Assembly: GCA_964563975.1 (NCBI GenBank)
Contig: CAZLZJ010000056.1
Location: 1-13,934 of the forward strand
Direction: 5' to 3'
DNA: 13,934 nt
Source: JAAYJR01 sp964563975
GTDB taxonomy: Bacteria > Bacteroidota > Bacteroidia > Bacteroidales > Prolixibacteraceae
Position numbers and translations under genes: made by a program. This document shows, one piece after another, positions 1-7,616 of the stretch. How positions within the stretch are numbered: the first letter of the stretch is position 1; every line of letters starts with the position of its first letter. The notes under the pieces were generated by a model that made no database searches, was not told where the DNA came from, and saw nothing but the letters and a program-made list of their open reading frames with translations.

Positions 1-26
1 TAAATATTTAATTAAATTATATTCGA

Positions 27-443
27 ATGAAACATATTGTAGATATGCTTTGGACCGACAACTTTGCATTTCAGACCGATATGGACGGGCATAAGGTTGT
101 TATTGATGTTGATATACCTGCAGGAGGAAGCGATTTGGGACCGAGGCCTAAAAAATTGATGCTTACGGCTCTTGCCGGCTGTACAGGAATAGATGTTATT
201 ATGATTTTGAAAAAAATGAAAGTAGTTCCTGAAGCTTTTAACGTTATTGTAGAAGGTGATTTAACCGATGAGCACCCTAAATTCTATCATAAAATAAAAA
301 TAATTTATAAATTTAAAGGTAAAGATCTTCCAAAAGATAAGCTTGAAAAGGCAGTCAGACTTTCAGAAGAAAAATATTGCGGTGTTAGCGCTCTTTATAA
401 AAAAGCTGTTGAATTAGTAACCGAAATATTGGTAGAAGAATAA
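27..443 (+). CDS. OsmC/YhfA-like family protein
   Basis: The 138-residue protein has the size and motif pattern of the OsmC/Ohr superfamily, small cytoplasmic proteins whose two cysteines reduce organic peroxides in characterised members. The peroxidatic-type cysteine is C52 in LAGCTGIDV and the resolving-type cysteine is C118 in EKYCGVSAL. GPRPKKLML before C52 matches the GPxPxELLL stretch of the YhfA-like branch, but K43 stands where many relatives have Glu. Classical Ohr/OsmC also has a catalytic Glu ten residues before the cysteine; here that position is K42. The peroxidase role is therefore uncertain. The ATG at 27 follows a purely A/T leader with no Shine-Dalgarno, as usual in Bacteroidota. 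The promoter lies outside the window. The gene converges on ilvE with 12 bases between the stops. Confidence 0.88.
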   Translation: MKHIVDMLWTDNFAFQTDMDGHKVVIDVDIPAGGSDLGPRPKKLMLTALAGCTGIDVIMILKKMKVVPEAFNVIVEGDLTDEHPKFYHKIKIIYKFKGKDLPKDKLEKAVRLSEEKYCGVSALYKKAVELVTEILVEE

Positions 444-470
444 AATCTGCTTTGTTCAGATTTCTTCTAC
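432..470. terminator. Bidirectional hairpin between the osmC-like gene and ilvE
   Basis: AAATCTG (443-449) and CAGATTT (457-463) form a 7-bp stem with a 7-base loop. An outer 7-bp pair, GTAGAAG (432-438) with CTTCTAC (464-470), extends it past a 4-base bulge. The structure contains both stop codons. A T-rich stretch follows CAGATTT in either direction, so it probably stops transcripts from both convergent genes. It is AT-rich and has no long U tract, so termination efficiency is uncertain. Confidence 0.5.
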
Positions 471-1466
471 CCAATTGTACTTATCCGGTTCATCGCCATA
501 CTGGATAGCCCGGAGTCTATTATATAGTTTGACAGACCATTTGCCGGGTTCGTTACCATAATTATACCATTTGTCATTATCGGCATCATAGATACCTTTT
601 ATTGGAGATATAACAGCTGCAGTTCCGCAGGCCCCCACTTCATCAAAAGTTGATAGCTCTTCAAACGGAATTTTACGCCGTTCAACTTTTAATCCCATTT
701 CTTCTGCCAACATCATCAGGCTTTTATTTGTAATTGACGGTAAAATTGATTCTGAAAGCGGGGTAATATAAGTGTTCTTTTTGATTCCGAAAAAGTTAGC
801 CGGACCACATTCATCTATATATTTTTTTTCCCGGCTGTCAAGGTAAAGCACAGCTGAGAAACCTTTATTTTTTGCAATTTTTCCTGCTTGCATACCAGCT
901 GCATAATTACCCCCAACTTTAAATTTACCTGTTCCAAGCGGTGCCGCCCTATCATAATTTCTCATTATAATCAGATCGGTTGGTTTAAAACCTTCAGGGA
1001 AATATGGGCCTACCGGCATTACAAAAACCATAAAAAGATACTCTTTAGCAGGATTAACCCCTATTTCCGGCCCTGTGCCTATTGTTAAAGGACGAATATA
1101 AAGTGATGCACCGCTTTCATATGGAGGTACAAATCTTTTGTTCATTTTAATAGCAAGCCGTACAGCCTCCATAAATTTTTCTTCAGGTATGCCGGGCATC
1201 AATACTCCTTCACATGAGTTTTGCATACGCTTAGCATTTTCATCCATTCTGAAGATACGGATTTTGGCATCTTTCCCTTTAAAAGCTTTTAATCCTTCAA
1301 ATACCTCCTGCCCATAATGTAAAGCTGTAGCTGCAATATGGGTGTTAATAATATCCGAGGAGCTGATTTCCAATTCTCCCCATTTTCCGTTGCGATAATA
1401 ACATCTAATATTATAATCTGTATCCCGATACCCGAAACCTAAATTTTGCCAATCTATATTCTCCAT
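456..1466 (-). CDS. ilvE: Branched-chain amino acid aminotransferase
   Basis: A 336-residue PLP-dependent class IV aminotransferase that exchanges amino groups between Leu/Ile/Val and 2-oxoglutarate, the last step of branched-chain synthesis. The active-site lysine is K183 in KFKVGGNYAAG. The conserved YIDECGPANFF (216-226) carries the Glu that contacts the cofactor (E219), and GACGTAAVISPI (278-289) is the phosphate/substrate loop. EVFEGLKAF (54-62) matches the N-terminal domain signature. Length is typical of the eukaryote-like BCAT branch found in Bacteroidota. The ATG at 1466 gives the expected N terminus (MENIDWQNLGFGYRDTDYN). It lies 67 bases downstream of the DUF2797 gene on the same strand and is probably the last gene of a trpS-DUF2797-ilvE run; I saw no -7 box or leader peptide in that gap. 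Confidence 0.96.
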   Translation of the reverse strand: MENIDWQNLGFGYRDTDYNIRCYYRNGKWGELEISSSDIINTHIAATALHYGQEVFEGLKAFKGKDAKIRIFRMDENAKRMQNSCEGVLMPGIPEEKFMEAVRLAIKMNKRFVPPYESGASLYIRPLTIGTGPEIGVNPAKEYLFMVFVMPVGPYFPEGFKPTDLIIMRNYDRAAPLGTGKFKVGGNYAAGMQAGKIAKNKGFSAVLYLDSREKKYIDECGPANFFGIKKNTYITPLSESILPSITNKSLMMLAEEMGLKVERRKIPFEELSTFDEVGACGTAAVISPIKGIYDADNDKWYNYGNEPGKWSVKLYNRLRAIQYGDEPDKYNWVEEI

Positions 1467-1533
1467 CTGTTAGATTTTTATTACTTTTTATATTTAAATT
1501 TTTTTACTGTTTTCTTGCTGACGGGTGTGGCTG

Positions 1534-2331
1534 TCAATATGAGAATTTTATATAATAACCGTTGTGTTTTCTGATATTAAGAACAGTACCATTTTTAAAA
1601 ATAAGATATTGTCCTTTTATTCCGTGTAAAACTTCATTAAATTGATTTGTTTTGTCAAAACTTAAACTTTTTATTTTTTGTGGCGGATTTGTTATCGGAT
1701 AGTTGATCCTTGTGATATTGTTATCGGTGCAACTATATTTTTGCAATTCGGCCGGTAACAGGTTAAGAGCTTTCTGTTTTTCCTGCAGCAGATCAATATT
1801 TATGTTACCGGTGTTTTTTAACATAGATTGCCAGTTAGTCCTGTCAGTAAAATATTGTTTTAAAAAGACTTCAATTATTCCGGCAATATGTCTGTTTGGG
1901 GTTTTTGCAATTTTTATTGCCATATTTGCTCCCTGATCTATCCATCGTGACGGTATTTGATGACAGCGCGTTACTCCAACTTTTGTTTCCGTTGACACTG
2001 CCAGATAAACAAAATGGTCTATCAGATCATGTTTTTCAGCCCACTCTTTATCTCTGGAAATTCCAAAATGGGCTTTCGATAATTCAGGACGAATTACAGA
2101 CTCGCTTGCTTCCGGAGCAGTTTGCATACATTTGTAACAAAAACCTTGTCCGAAAGAGCTTTTTGTGATCTTCCCACAGGCAATACAATTGATTTGCCCT
2201 GTAAAATGCATTGATATTTTATTTCCTATAAGGTTGTTCATATCAATTTCTCTATCGCCGAAAGGGAGGTGATACTTTACAGGATCCGACAATTCTGTTC
2301 TCATTTTTAATATATTACCTTCTATGACCAT
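1534..2331 (-). CDS. DUF2797 protein with zinc ribbon and GIY-YIG-like core
   Basis: A 265-residue protein matching the uncharacterised DUF2797 family. A four-cysteine zinc ribbon lies near the N terminus (C49-x2-C52 and C65-x2-C68). The family core follows: VYLAV (108-112), KVGVTR (117-122), RWIDQGA (129-135), TPNRHIAGIIE (144-154), TNW (165-167). Order and spacing resemble a GIY-YIG nuclease: Y-hydrophobic strand, K-V-G strand, Arg on the first helix, then an acidic residue (E154) and an Asn (N166). That fold suggests nucleic-acid binding or cleavage, but this is my inference; no function is established. It starts 25 bases after the trpS stop on the same strand, so they are probably cotranscribed. 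ATG at 2331 is preferred over the in-frame ATG of codon 10 because the segment GNILKM fits the family's N terminus. Confidence 0.85.
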   Translation of the reverse strand: MVIEGNILKMRTELSDPVKYHLPFGDREIDMNNLIGNKISMHFTGQINCIACGKITKSSFGQGFCYKCMQTAPEASESVIRPELSKAHFGISRDKEWAEKHDLIDHFVYLAVSTETKVGVTRCHQIPSRWIDQGANMAIKIAKTPNRHIAGIIEVFLKQYFTDRTNWQSMLKNTGNINIDLLQEKQKALNLLPAELQKYSCTDNNITRINYPITNPPQKIKSLSFDKTNQFNEVLHGIKGQYLIFKNGTVLNIRKHNGYYIKFSY

Positions 2332-2356
2332 ATTGTAGCCTTTCTATTTACTTTAA

Positions 2357-3358
2357 TCAATATAGTTTTCTTATACCAATTACCTCCTTTACTTCATTTA
2401 ACGTTGCAATGGCTGATTCGTGAGCTTTTTCTGCTCCTCTTTTTGCCACTTTTGCCAGATACTCATCATTATCCAGTATAGAGATAATTCTTTCGCGTAT
2501 AGGTAAGGTATAGGAGATTATATCTTCTGCAAGTTGTTTTTTCATCTCACCATAACTTATTCTGCAACTATTGTAAAGTTCATCAAAATATTTAAATGTT
2601 TCAGGTTTCGATACAATTTCCATTAATGTAAAAAGGTTCTGTACAGGTTCCGGTTTTGGTTGGTTCATCTCAACAGGACCGGCATCTGTTATTGCTCGCA
2701 TTACTTTTTTACGAATAGTTTTTGGATCTTCGTAAAGATTAATTGCATTACCCTCTGATTTTCCCATTTTACCACTTCCGTCAAGTCCCGGTACCTTAAT
2801 CATATCTTTTCCTTCGAAAGTATATGGTCGTGGTATGGGGAACACTTTTTTGTTATACATTCTATTAAAACGTTTTGCAAATTTTCTGGCCATCTCCAGG
2901 TTCTGTTCCTGGTCTTTTCCAACAGGTACAAAATTTGCTTTATGTATTATTATGTCAGCGGTCATCAGTACCGGGTAGGTAAGAAGTCCTGCATTTACAT
3001 TATCAGGCTGTTGTCTTGCTTTCTTTTTAAATGAAGCCGTACGCTCAAGTTCCCCCAAATAAGCATTCATATTTAATATAGTGTATAATTCAGTTACTTC
3101 CGGCACATCACTTTGAATATATATTGTAGCTTTTTCAGGATCTATTCCGCATGCAATATATTCAGCCAGCACCTGTTTAACTCCTGCCTGAAGATTTTCG
3201 GGGGTGGGATGTGTTGTGAGAGAGTGAAGATCAGCTATAAAAAAAAAGCAGTTGTAATCTTCCTGCATTCTTATAAAATTACGTACTGCACCAAAATAAT
3301 TGCCTAAGTGAAGATATCCTGTTGGCCTGATGCCGCTCAATACTGTCTGTTTCTTCAT
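2357..3358 (-). CDS. trpS: Tryptophanyl-tRNA synthetase
   Basis: A 333-residue class I aminoacyl-tRNA synthetase that charges tRNA-Trp in the cytoplasm, of normal bacterial TrpRS length. SGIRPTGYLHLGNYFGA (8-24) contains the HIGH-type motif (HLGN, 17-20). KMGKS (197-201) is the KMSKS loop. ADIIIHKANFVPVGKDQ (134-150) is the tryptophan-binding region with the invariant D-Q. One oddity: GKDQEQNLE has N153 where most bacterial TrpRS have His (codon AAC; CAC would be one base away). It is the first gene of the minus-strand run and diverges from polA. A -7-like box at 3478-3485 would give a leader of about 110 nt. That leader has no ATG-initiated peptide, no Trp codons and no T-box-like element that I could see. 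Confidence 0.97.
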   Translation of the reverse strand: MKKQTVLSGIRPTGYLHLGNYFGAVRNFIRMQEDYNCFFFIADLHSLTTHPTPENLQAGVKQVLAEYIACGIDPEKATIYIQSDVPEVTELYTILNMNAYLGELERTASFKKKARQQPDNVNAGLLTYPVLMTADIIIHKANFVPVGKDQEQNLEMARKFAKRFNRMYNKKVFPIPRPYTFEGKDMIKVPGLDGSGKMGKSEGNAINLYEDPKTIRKKVMRAITDAGPVEMNQPKPEPVQNLFTLMEIVSKPETFKYFDELYNSCRISYGEMKKQLAEDIISYTLPIRERIISILDNDEYLAKVAKRGAEKAHESAIATLNEVKEVIGIRKLY

Positions 3359-3477
3359 ATAATAAAAATTATATTTTTTATATATAGTCTTAATTTATCA
3401 GGTTTTACTTATCCGAGTCAGTTTAAAAATCTTTTTGAATATTGTTGAAATACCTTTTCTAACTCTCAATATTGCTA

Positions 3478-3485
3478 CAAAAATA
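3478..3485 (-). promoter_or_regulatory. Candidate -7 box for trpS
   Basis: On the minus strand this reads TATTTTTG, matching the Bacteroidota -7 consensus TAnnTTTG. It is 119 bases upstream of the trpS ATG. No convincing -33 TTTG was found at the usual spacing. The match is partly degenerate in such AT-rich DNA, so this is tentative. Confidence 0.35.
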
Positions 3486-3530
3486 GATATTAAACACAAA
3501 ATGTTAACTGTAAAAGATAAAATTAAACCA

Positions 3531-3538
3531 TAACTTTG
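3531..3538 (+). promoter_or_regulatory. -7 box of the polA promoter
   Basis: TAACTTTG matches TAnnTTTG exactly and lies 27 bases before the polA ATG, the spacing also seen for the aromatic leader and (28) for rnpA in this window. The -33 element is weak. Start of transcription is expected a few bases downstream, giving a short A/T-rich leader. Confidence 0.6.
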
Positions 3539-3565
3539 CTTTTTATAGAATAAAAACTAATTATT

Positions 3566-6337
3566 ATGGTTGATAAAATCCCTGAAAAGTTTTTCCTTCT
3601 TGACGCTTATGCATTGATATATAGAAGTTATTATGCATTTATTCGCAATCCCCGTTTTAATTCTAAGGGGATCAATACATCTGCAATGCTTGGGTTTACA
3701 AATAGCCTGGTACAACTGCTTGAGTTGGAGAATCCACATTATATCGGGGTTGTGTTTGATGTTTCCGAACCAACATTCCGTCATAAGTTATATAAAGAAT
3801 ATAAAGCAAATCGTGAAACCATGCCTGAAGATTTGCAAAAATCAATACCATACATTCGTAAAATTATCGAGGCATTTAATATACCTGTTATTGAGAAAAA
3901 AGGATTTGAGGCTGATGATGTGATTGGTACATTAGCTCAAAAAGCAACAGAAAAGGGATTTTTAACTTATATGATGACATCGGACAAAGATTTTGCTCAG
4001 TTGGTAACCGAAAATATTTTAATGTATAAACCCGGTAAACAGGGAGGCTCGCCGGAAATATGGGGACTTGAAGAGGTAAAGCAAAATTTTGGAATTCAAA
4101 ATAGTATTCAGGTAATTGATATATTGGGTCTGATGGGCGACAGCTCTGATAATATTCCCGGTTGCCCGGGTATCGGCCCTAAAACTGCCGGTAAACTTAT
4201 TACTGAGTTTGGAAGTATTGAAAATATCTATAATAATATTGATAAGCTAAAAGGCAGCCAGAAAGATAATTTAGTAAAATATGAAGAGCAGGTCAGGTTA
4301 TCCAAAATATTGGCCACTATTATTAAAGATGTACCGATTGATTTTAAAAAAGAAGAATTTCAAAGAGAAGAGTTAAATAAAGAAAAGCTGAAAGCTATAT
4401 TTGATGAGATGGAGTTCCGCAATCTTTCTGAAAGATTAAATTTGGATCAAGCCAGGCAAGAAAAAGGAATTCAGCAGACCTTGTTTGGTGAGCCGCAAAT
4501 TCTTTTTGATAAAAGCAGTAAAAAGAATAATATTAACTCTCTGCCTCATCAATATTATTTAGTTGAGAATGAAATGCAAAGAGCCAGTTTGCGGGCTGAG
4601 CTTTCTGTGACAGATGAGTTTTGTTTCGATACAGAAACAACAGGTATAGATACTCATAATTCTGATATAATCTGTATCTCGTTTTCTTTTAGGAAACATG
4701 AAGCTTATTGTGTTACACTTCCTTCTGTATTTACTGAGGCAAAAAAAGTGTTAGAAGAGTTTAAGGAGATATTTGAAGATGAAAATATTTTAAAAATCGG
4801 ACAAAATATTAAGTTTGATTTGCTGATGTTAGGCAATTACGGGATAGAAGTAAAAGGCAGGCTATATGATACAATGCTTGCTCATTATCTGATTCAGCCT
4901 GAACAAAAGCATAATCTCGATTATTTATGTGAGATTTATCTTAATTATGAAAAAGTTCATATTGAAAACCTTATAGGAAAGAGAGGGAAAAATCAATTAA
5001 ATATGAAGTCAGTGCCCAAAGAAAAGCTTAGGGAGTATGCCTGTGAGGATGCTGATCTGACATTTCAGCTTAAATATGCTTTGGATCCCGATTTGGATAA
5101 ATATGAAATGCGTCAGCTTTTTGAAACAGTTGAAATGCCTTTGGTGCCGGTGCTGGTTCATATGGAACAGACCGGTGTTAAGCTCAATTCTGAAGAGTTG
5201 AATGAATATGCAGAAACCCTCAGGAAAGATATCATCAAGGTTGAAAAAGAGATATATGAACTTGCAGGAGTGGAATTTAATATCTCTTCTCCAAAACAGT
5301 TAGGGCCGGTTTTATTTGAAAAGTTAAAAATAGGTTCAAATGTAAAAAGGACTAAAACCAAACAATATTCTACTTCGGAAGAGGTGTTGGTGAGGCTTGT
5401 CGAAAAGCATCCGATTATTAATAAAATATTAGATTACAGGGGATTAAAAAAGCTATTGTCAACTTATGTAGAAGCACTCCCGAAACTTGTCAATAAAAAA
5501 TCAGGTAAAATTCATACATCCTATAACCAGGCTGTTACTTCAACAGGAAGATTATCATCGGTCAATCCCAATTTACAAAATATTCCTATCAGGGATGAAA
5601 ATGGGAGAGAGATCAGGCGGGCTTTTATACCATCAGATGAAAATCATATAATTCTGTCGGCCGACTATTCCCAGATTGAACTCCGGATTATGGCTGCATT
5701 TAGTAATGATAAAGAGATGATTGAGGCTTTTCGGCAGGGAAAGGATATTCATGCAATAACAGCATCCAAAATTTATAAAGTAGCTGAAAGTGAAGTTACC
5801 CCTGAAATGCGCAGAAAGGCCAAAACTGCAAATTTTGGAATAATATACGGTATTTCATCTTTTGGCTTATCTCAAAGGCTGAATATAAGTCGCACCGAAG
5901 CTAAAGAATTAATTGACGGGTATTTTGAAAATTTTCCCCGGATTAAGGAGAGTATGGACGAACAGATTGAGTTTGCCAGAAAAAAAGGCTATGTGCAAAC
6001 AATTATGGGTCGTAAACGTTATTTAAATGACATTAATTCAGCAAACTCCATTGTTCGGGGTATGGCTGAAAGAAATGCAATAAATGCTCCTATTCAGGGT
6101 TCAGCAGCTGATATAATAAAAGTTGCAATGATTAGAATATTTGAAAGATTTAAAGATCTCGGATTAAAATCCGGGATGATACTTCAGGTACATGATGAGC
6201 TTGATTTTGATGTATATAAACCGGAACTTGAAATGGTACGGGAAATCGTTAAAAAAGAGATGGAAAATGCTGCTGAGATAGGAATACCGCTTACTGTAGA
6301 AATGAATTATGCCGACAACTGGCTTGACGCACATTAA
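3566..6337 (+). CDS. polA: DNA polymerase I
   Basis: A full-length, 923-residue three-domain polymerase for Okazaki-fragment processing and repair. Residues 1-290 are the 5'-3' flap nuclease, with metal-binding acids D13, D117/D118, D140/D142 and D192/D195. Residues about 330-510 are the 3'-5' proofreading exonuclease, and its catalytic set looks intact: D355 and E357 in FDTETTG, D418 in NIKFDLL, Y491 and D495 in YACED. Polymerase motif A is LSADYSQIELR (D700, E705), motif B is RRKAKTANFGIIYG (R749, K753, F757, Y761), motif C is QVHDELD (H876, D877, E878). F757 is the position where Phe in E. coli Pol I disfavours dideoxynucleotides. The gene has its own -7 box and is followed four bases later by a small ORF. 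Confidence 0.98.
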   Translation: MVDKIPEKFFLLDAYALIYRSYYAFIRNPRFNSKGINTSAMLGFTNSLVQLLELENPHYIGVVFDVSEPTFRHKLYKEYKANRETMPEDLQKSIPYIRKIIEAFNIPVIEKKGFEADDVIGTLAQKATEKGFLTYMMTSDKDFAQLVTENILMYKPGKQGGSPEIWGLEEVKQNFGIQNSIQVIDILGLMGDSSDNIPGCPGIGPKTAGKLITEFGSIENIYNNIDKLKGSQKDNLVKYEEQVRLSKILATIIKDVPIDFKKEEFQREELNKEKLKAIFDEMEFRNLSERLNLDQARQEKGIQQTLFGEPQILFDKSSKKNNINSLPHQYYLVENEMQRASLRAELSVTDEFCFDTETTGIDTHNSDIICISFSFRKHEAYCVTLPSVFTEAKKVLEEFKEIFEDENILKIGQNIKFDLLMLGNYGIEVKGRLYDTMLAHYLIQPEQKHNLDYLCEIYLNYEKVHIENLIGKRGKNQLNMKSVPKEKLREYACEDADLTFQLKYALDPDLDKYEMRQLFETVEMPLVPVLVHMEQTGVKLNSEELNEYAETLRKDIIKVEKEIYELAGVEFNISSPKQLGPVLFEKLKIGSNVKRTKTKQYSTSEEVLVRLVEKHPIINKILDYRGLKKLLSTYVEALPKLVNKKSGKIHTSYNQAVTSTGRLSSVNPNLQNIPIRDENGREIRRAFIPSDENHIILSADYSQIELRIMAAFSNDKEMIEAFRQGKDIHAITASKIYKVAESEVTPEMRRKAKTANFGIIYGISSFGLSQRLNISRTEAKELIDGYFENFPRIKESMDEQIEFARKKGYVQTIMGRKRYLNDINSANSIVRGMAERNAINAPIQGSAADIIKVAMIRIFERFKDLGLKSGMILQVHDELDFDVYKPELEMVREIVKKEMENAAEIGIPLTVEMNYADNWLDAH

Positions 6338-6341
6338 CCAT

Positions 6342-6506
6342 ATGAATGGAATAATTGACATATTCACGGAGAACGACTACCGAAAAGCTTTGGACCGCTT
6401 TATCGAGCTTTGCAGTTCTGAAAAATCAAATGAAGAGTTAAAAGAGCTTTTGCTTCTTATTGATTTGATGGAGAAGTATGAAAGGACAAATTGCGGAGAG
6501 AGTTGA
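6342..6506 (+). CDS. 54-aa HigA-antitoxin-N-terminus-like small protein
   Basis: Starting at the ATG four bases after the polA stop, this ORF encodes 54 residues. A longer in-frame start at 6309 lies inside polA and is less likely. Residues from about 7 to 48 (TENDYRKALDRF ... EELKELLLLIDLMEKYE) resemble the helical N-terminal segment that precedes the helix-turn-helix in HigA-type antitoxins, where a TExDYxxALxRxxxL ... DELxxLxxLIExYE pattern is common. The helix-turn-helix that should follow is absent: the ORF stops after YERTNCGES, and I could not recognise an HTH in any frame of the next 100 bases. It may be a decayed antitoxin or a stand-alone small protein translationally coupled to polA. 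No HigB-like toxin is nearby. The family assignment is from memory of the pattern. Confidence 0.5.
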   Translation: MNGIIDIFTENDYRKALDRFIELCSSEKSNEELKELLLLIDLMEKYERTNCGES

Positions 6507-6587
6507 ATTACTTACCTTCCCCTATACCCGGAGTGAAATTAAAACCTCAGTGATGATAAGTTTAAATTTTAATAATCAACCTGTTGG

Positions 6588-6595
6588 TATCTTTG
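6588..6595 (+). promoter_or_regulatory. -7 box upstream of the DUF4271 gene
   Basis: TATCTTTG is an exact TAnnTTTG match ending 12 bases before the ATG at 6608. A transcript starting there would be almost leaderless. It also places an alternative TTG codon at 6584 upstream of the transcript start, which supports 6608 as the true start. The -33 element is not clear. Confidence 0.5.
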
Positions 6596-6607
6596 TATTC
6601 ATTATCA

Positions 6608-7600
6608 ATGAGAGAAGAGATAACATATAGAAGCGATTCTTTAGAGAGAAGATTACCTCTGGAAAATATTTTGAATATCGGGAAAGCCGGCGAGTTGAAA
6701 ATAGATCGCATTGCACCAATTCCACTTGATTCAATTCAGGTTTTTGAACCGGTCGTTAAGACCGATACGATTTCCGAAACAGAGTCAATAAAGCCCACTG
6801 CAGCTCAATTGCGCTATTGGTGGTGGCAGAGAGAAAAAAAATTGTTAGTGGGCGAATCACGTTTTATTTTTCCCAGAAATTCAGTAAAAGTGGTTACTGC
6901 CATAAAAAGTGAAGAGGGAGGATTGCATCTGCCCTCCAGAGAAATTTATGCAAACAACGGTAATTGGGCTATAGGGCTGCTGTTGGCAGTATTGATTATT
7001 TTTGCATCAATAAGAACTTCATATTCCAAATATCTGGAATATCTGTTTCGTTCCCTTTTCAATTATTCATCATCATCAAGGATGTTTCGTGAAAAAAACT
7101 ATCCGGTTGTACATGCAGCACACAGGTTAGATATTTTTTTCTTTATTATTTTCCCCTTTTTTGTTTTTCAGGTGATTAAATATTTTCAGATAAATTTTTC
7201 AGAAAGTGATATAAGGCTGTTTATTTGGTGTTTTATTATAACTACCGGGTTTGTTCTGTTAAAAAAAATAGCTTATAAAGCTATAGGGAGGTTAATAGAA
7301 TTATATTCTGAAATTGATGAATATCTGTTTAATATGGATAATATAAACAGGATTACAGGATTGATTTTATTTCCTATTGTGTTGGTCAATCTTTTTTTTC
7401 CTTTTCAAAATGCGGGATTGGTGATATATTTGGGCATTTTTATGTTGTTTTTTTTATATTTCAAGCTATTATACAGGGGTATTATAATTTTATTTAAGAA
7501 ACAATTTTCAATATTTTATCTCTTTTTGTACTTTTGTACCTTTGAACTTGCACCCTTGGTTTTACTTTTTAAGATTTTAAGTCAACAGCAGGTACATTAA
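6608..7600 (+). CDS. DUF4271 integral membrane protein
   Basis: With the ATG at 6608 the protein has 330 residues. An upstream TTG (6584) is open but overlaps the -7 box. The first ~115 residues are hydrophilic and include RYWWWQRE (69-76). About six membrane segments follow: ~119-138, 174-193, 204-223, 249-265, 270-290 and 301-324. The C-terminal FYLFLYFCTFELAPLVLLFK is characteristic of DUF4271, a Bacteroidota membrane family of unknown function. Its position just before hemD (16-base gap) and then rnpA is a recurrent Bacteroidota arrangement and supports the call. Function is not known; a link to tetrapyrrole metabolism is only suggested by the neighbour. Confidence 0.85.
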   Translation: MREEITYRSDSLERRLPLENILNIGKAGELKIDRIAPIPLDSIQVFEPVVKTDTISETESIKPTAAQLRYWWWQREKKLLVGESRFIFPRNSVKVVTAIKSEEGGLHLPSREIYANNGNWAIGLLLAVLIIFASIRTSYSKYLEYLFRSLFNYSSSSRMFREKNYPVVHAAHRLDIFFFIIFPFFVFQVIKYFQINFSESDIRLFIWCFIITTGFVLLKKIAYKAIGRLIELYSEIDEYLFNMDNINRITGLILFPIVLVNLFFPFQNAGLVIYLGIFMLFFLYFKLLYRGIIILFKKQFSIFYLFLYFCTFELAPLVLLFKILSQQQVH

Positions 7601-7616
7601 TTTAAATAGGAGCATT

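Noticed and set aside
888..1088. 66-codon + strand ORF opposite ilvE
   Set aside because: It lies wholly within a well-supported gene on the other strand, has no family resemblance, and reads as a shadow frame.
3359..3477. T-box or Trp leader-peptide attenuator upstream of trpS
   Set aside because: The leader has no ATG-initiated short ORF with Trp codons, no T-box-like sequence and no GC-rich terminator. CAATATTG repeats are too AT-rich to mean much.
6507..6587. Decayed helix-turn-helix of the HigA-like ORF
   Set aside because: None of the three forward frames downstream of the stop shows an HTH-like pattern, so a frameshifted full antitoxin is not supported.
6584..6607. Longer DUF4271 start at TTG 6584
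   Set aside because: The TTG overlaps the TATCTTTG box and would precede the transcript start. ATG at 6608 gives a more natural N terminus.
7537..7544. TACCTTTG box inside DUF4271 as a hemD promoter
   Set aside because: It matches TAnnTTTG but lies in coding sequence with no -33 partner. The 16-base gap favours cotranscription of hemD with DUF4271.
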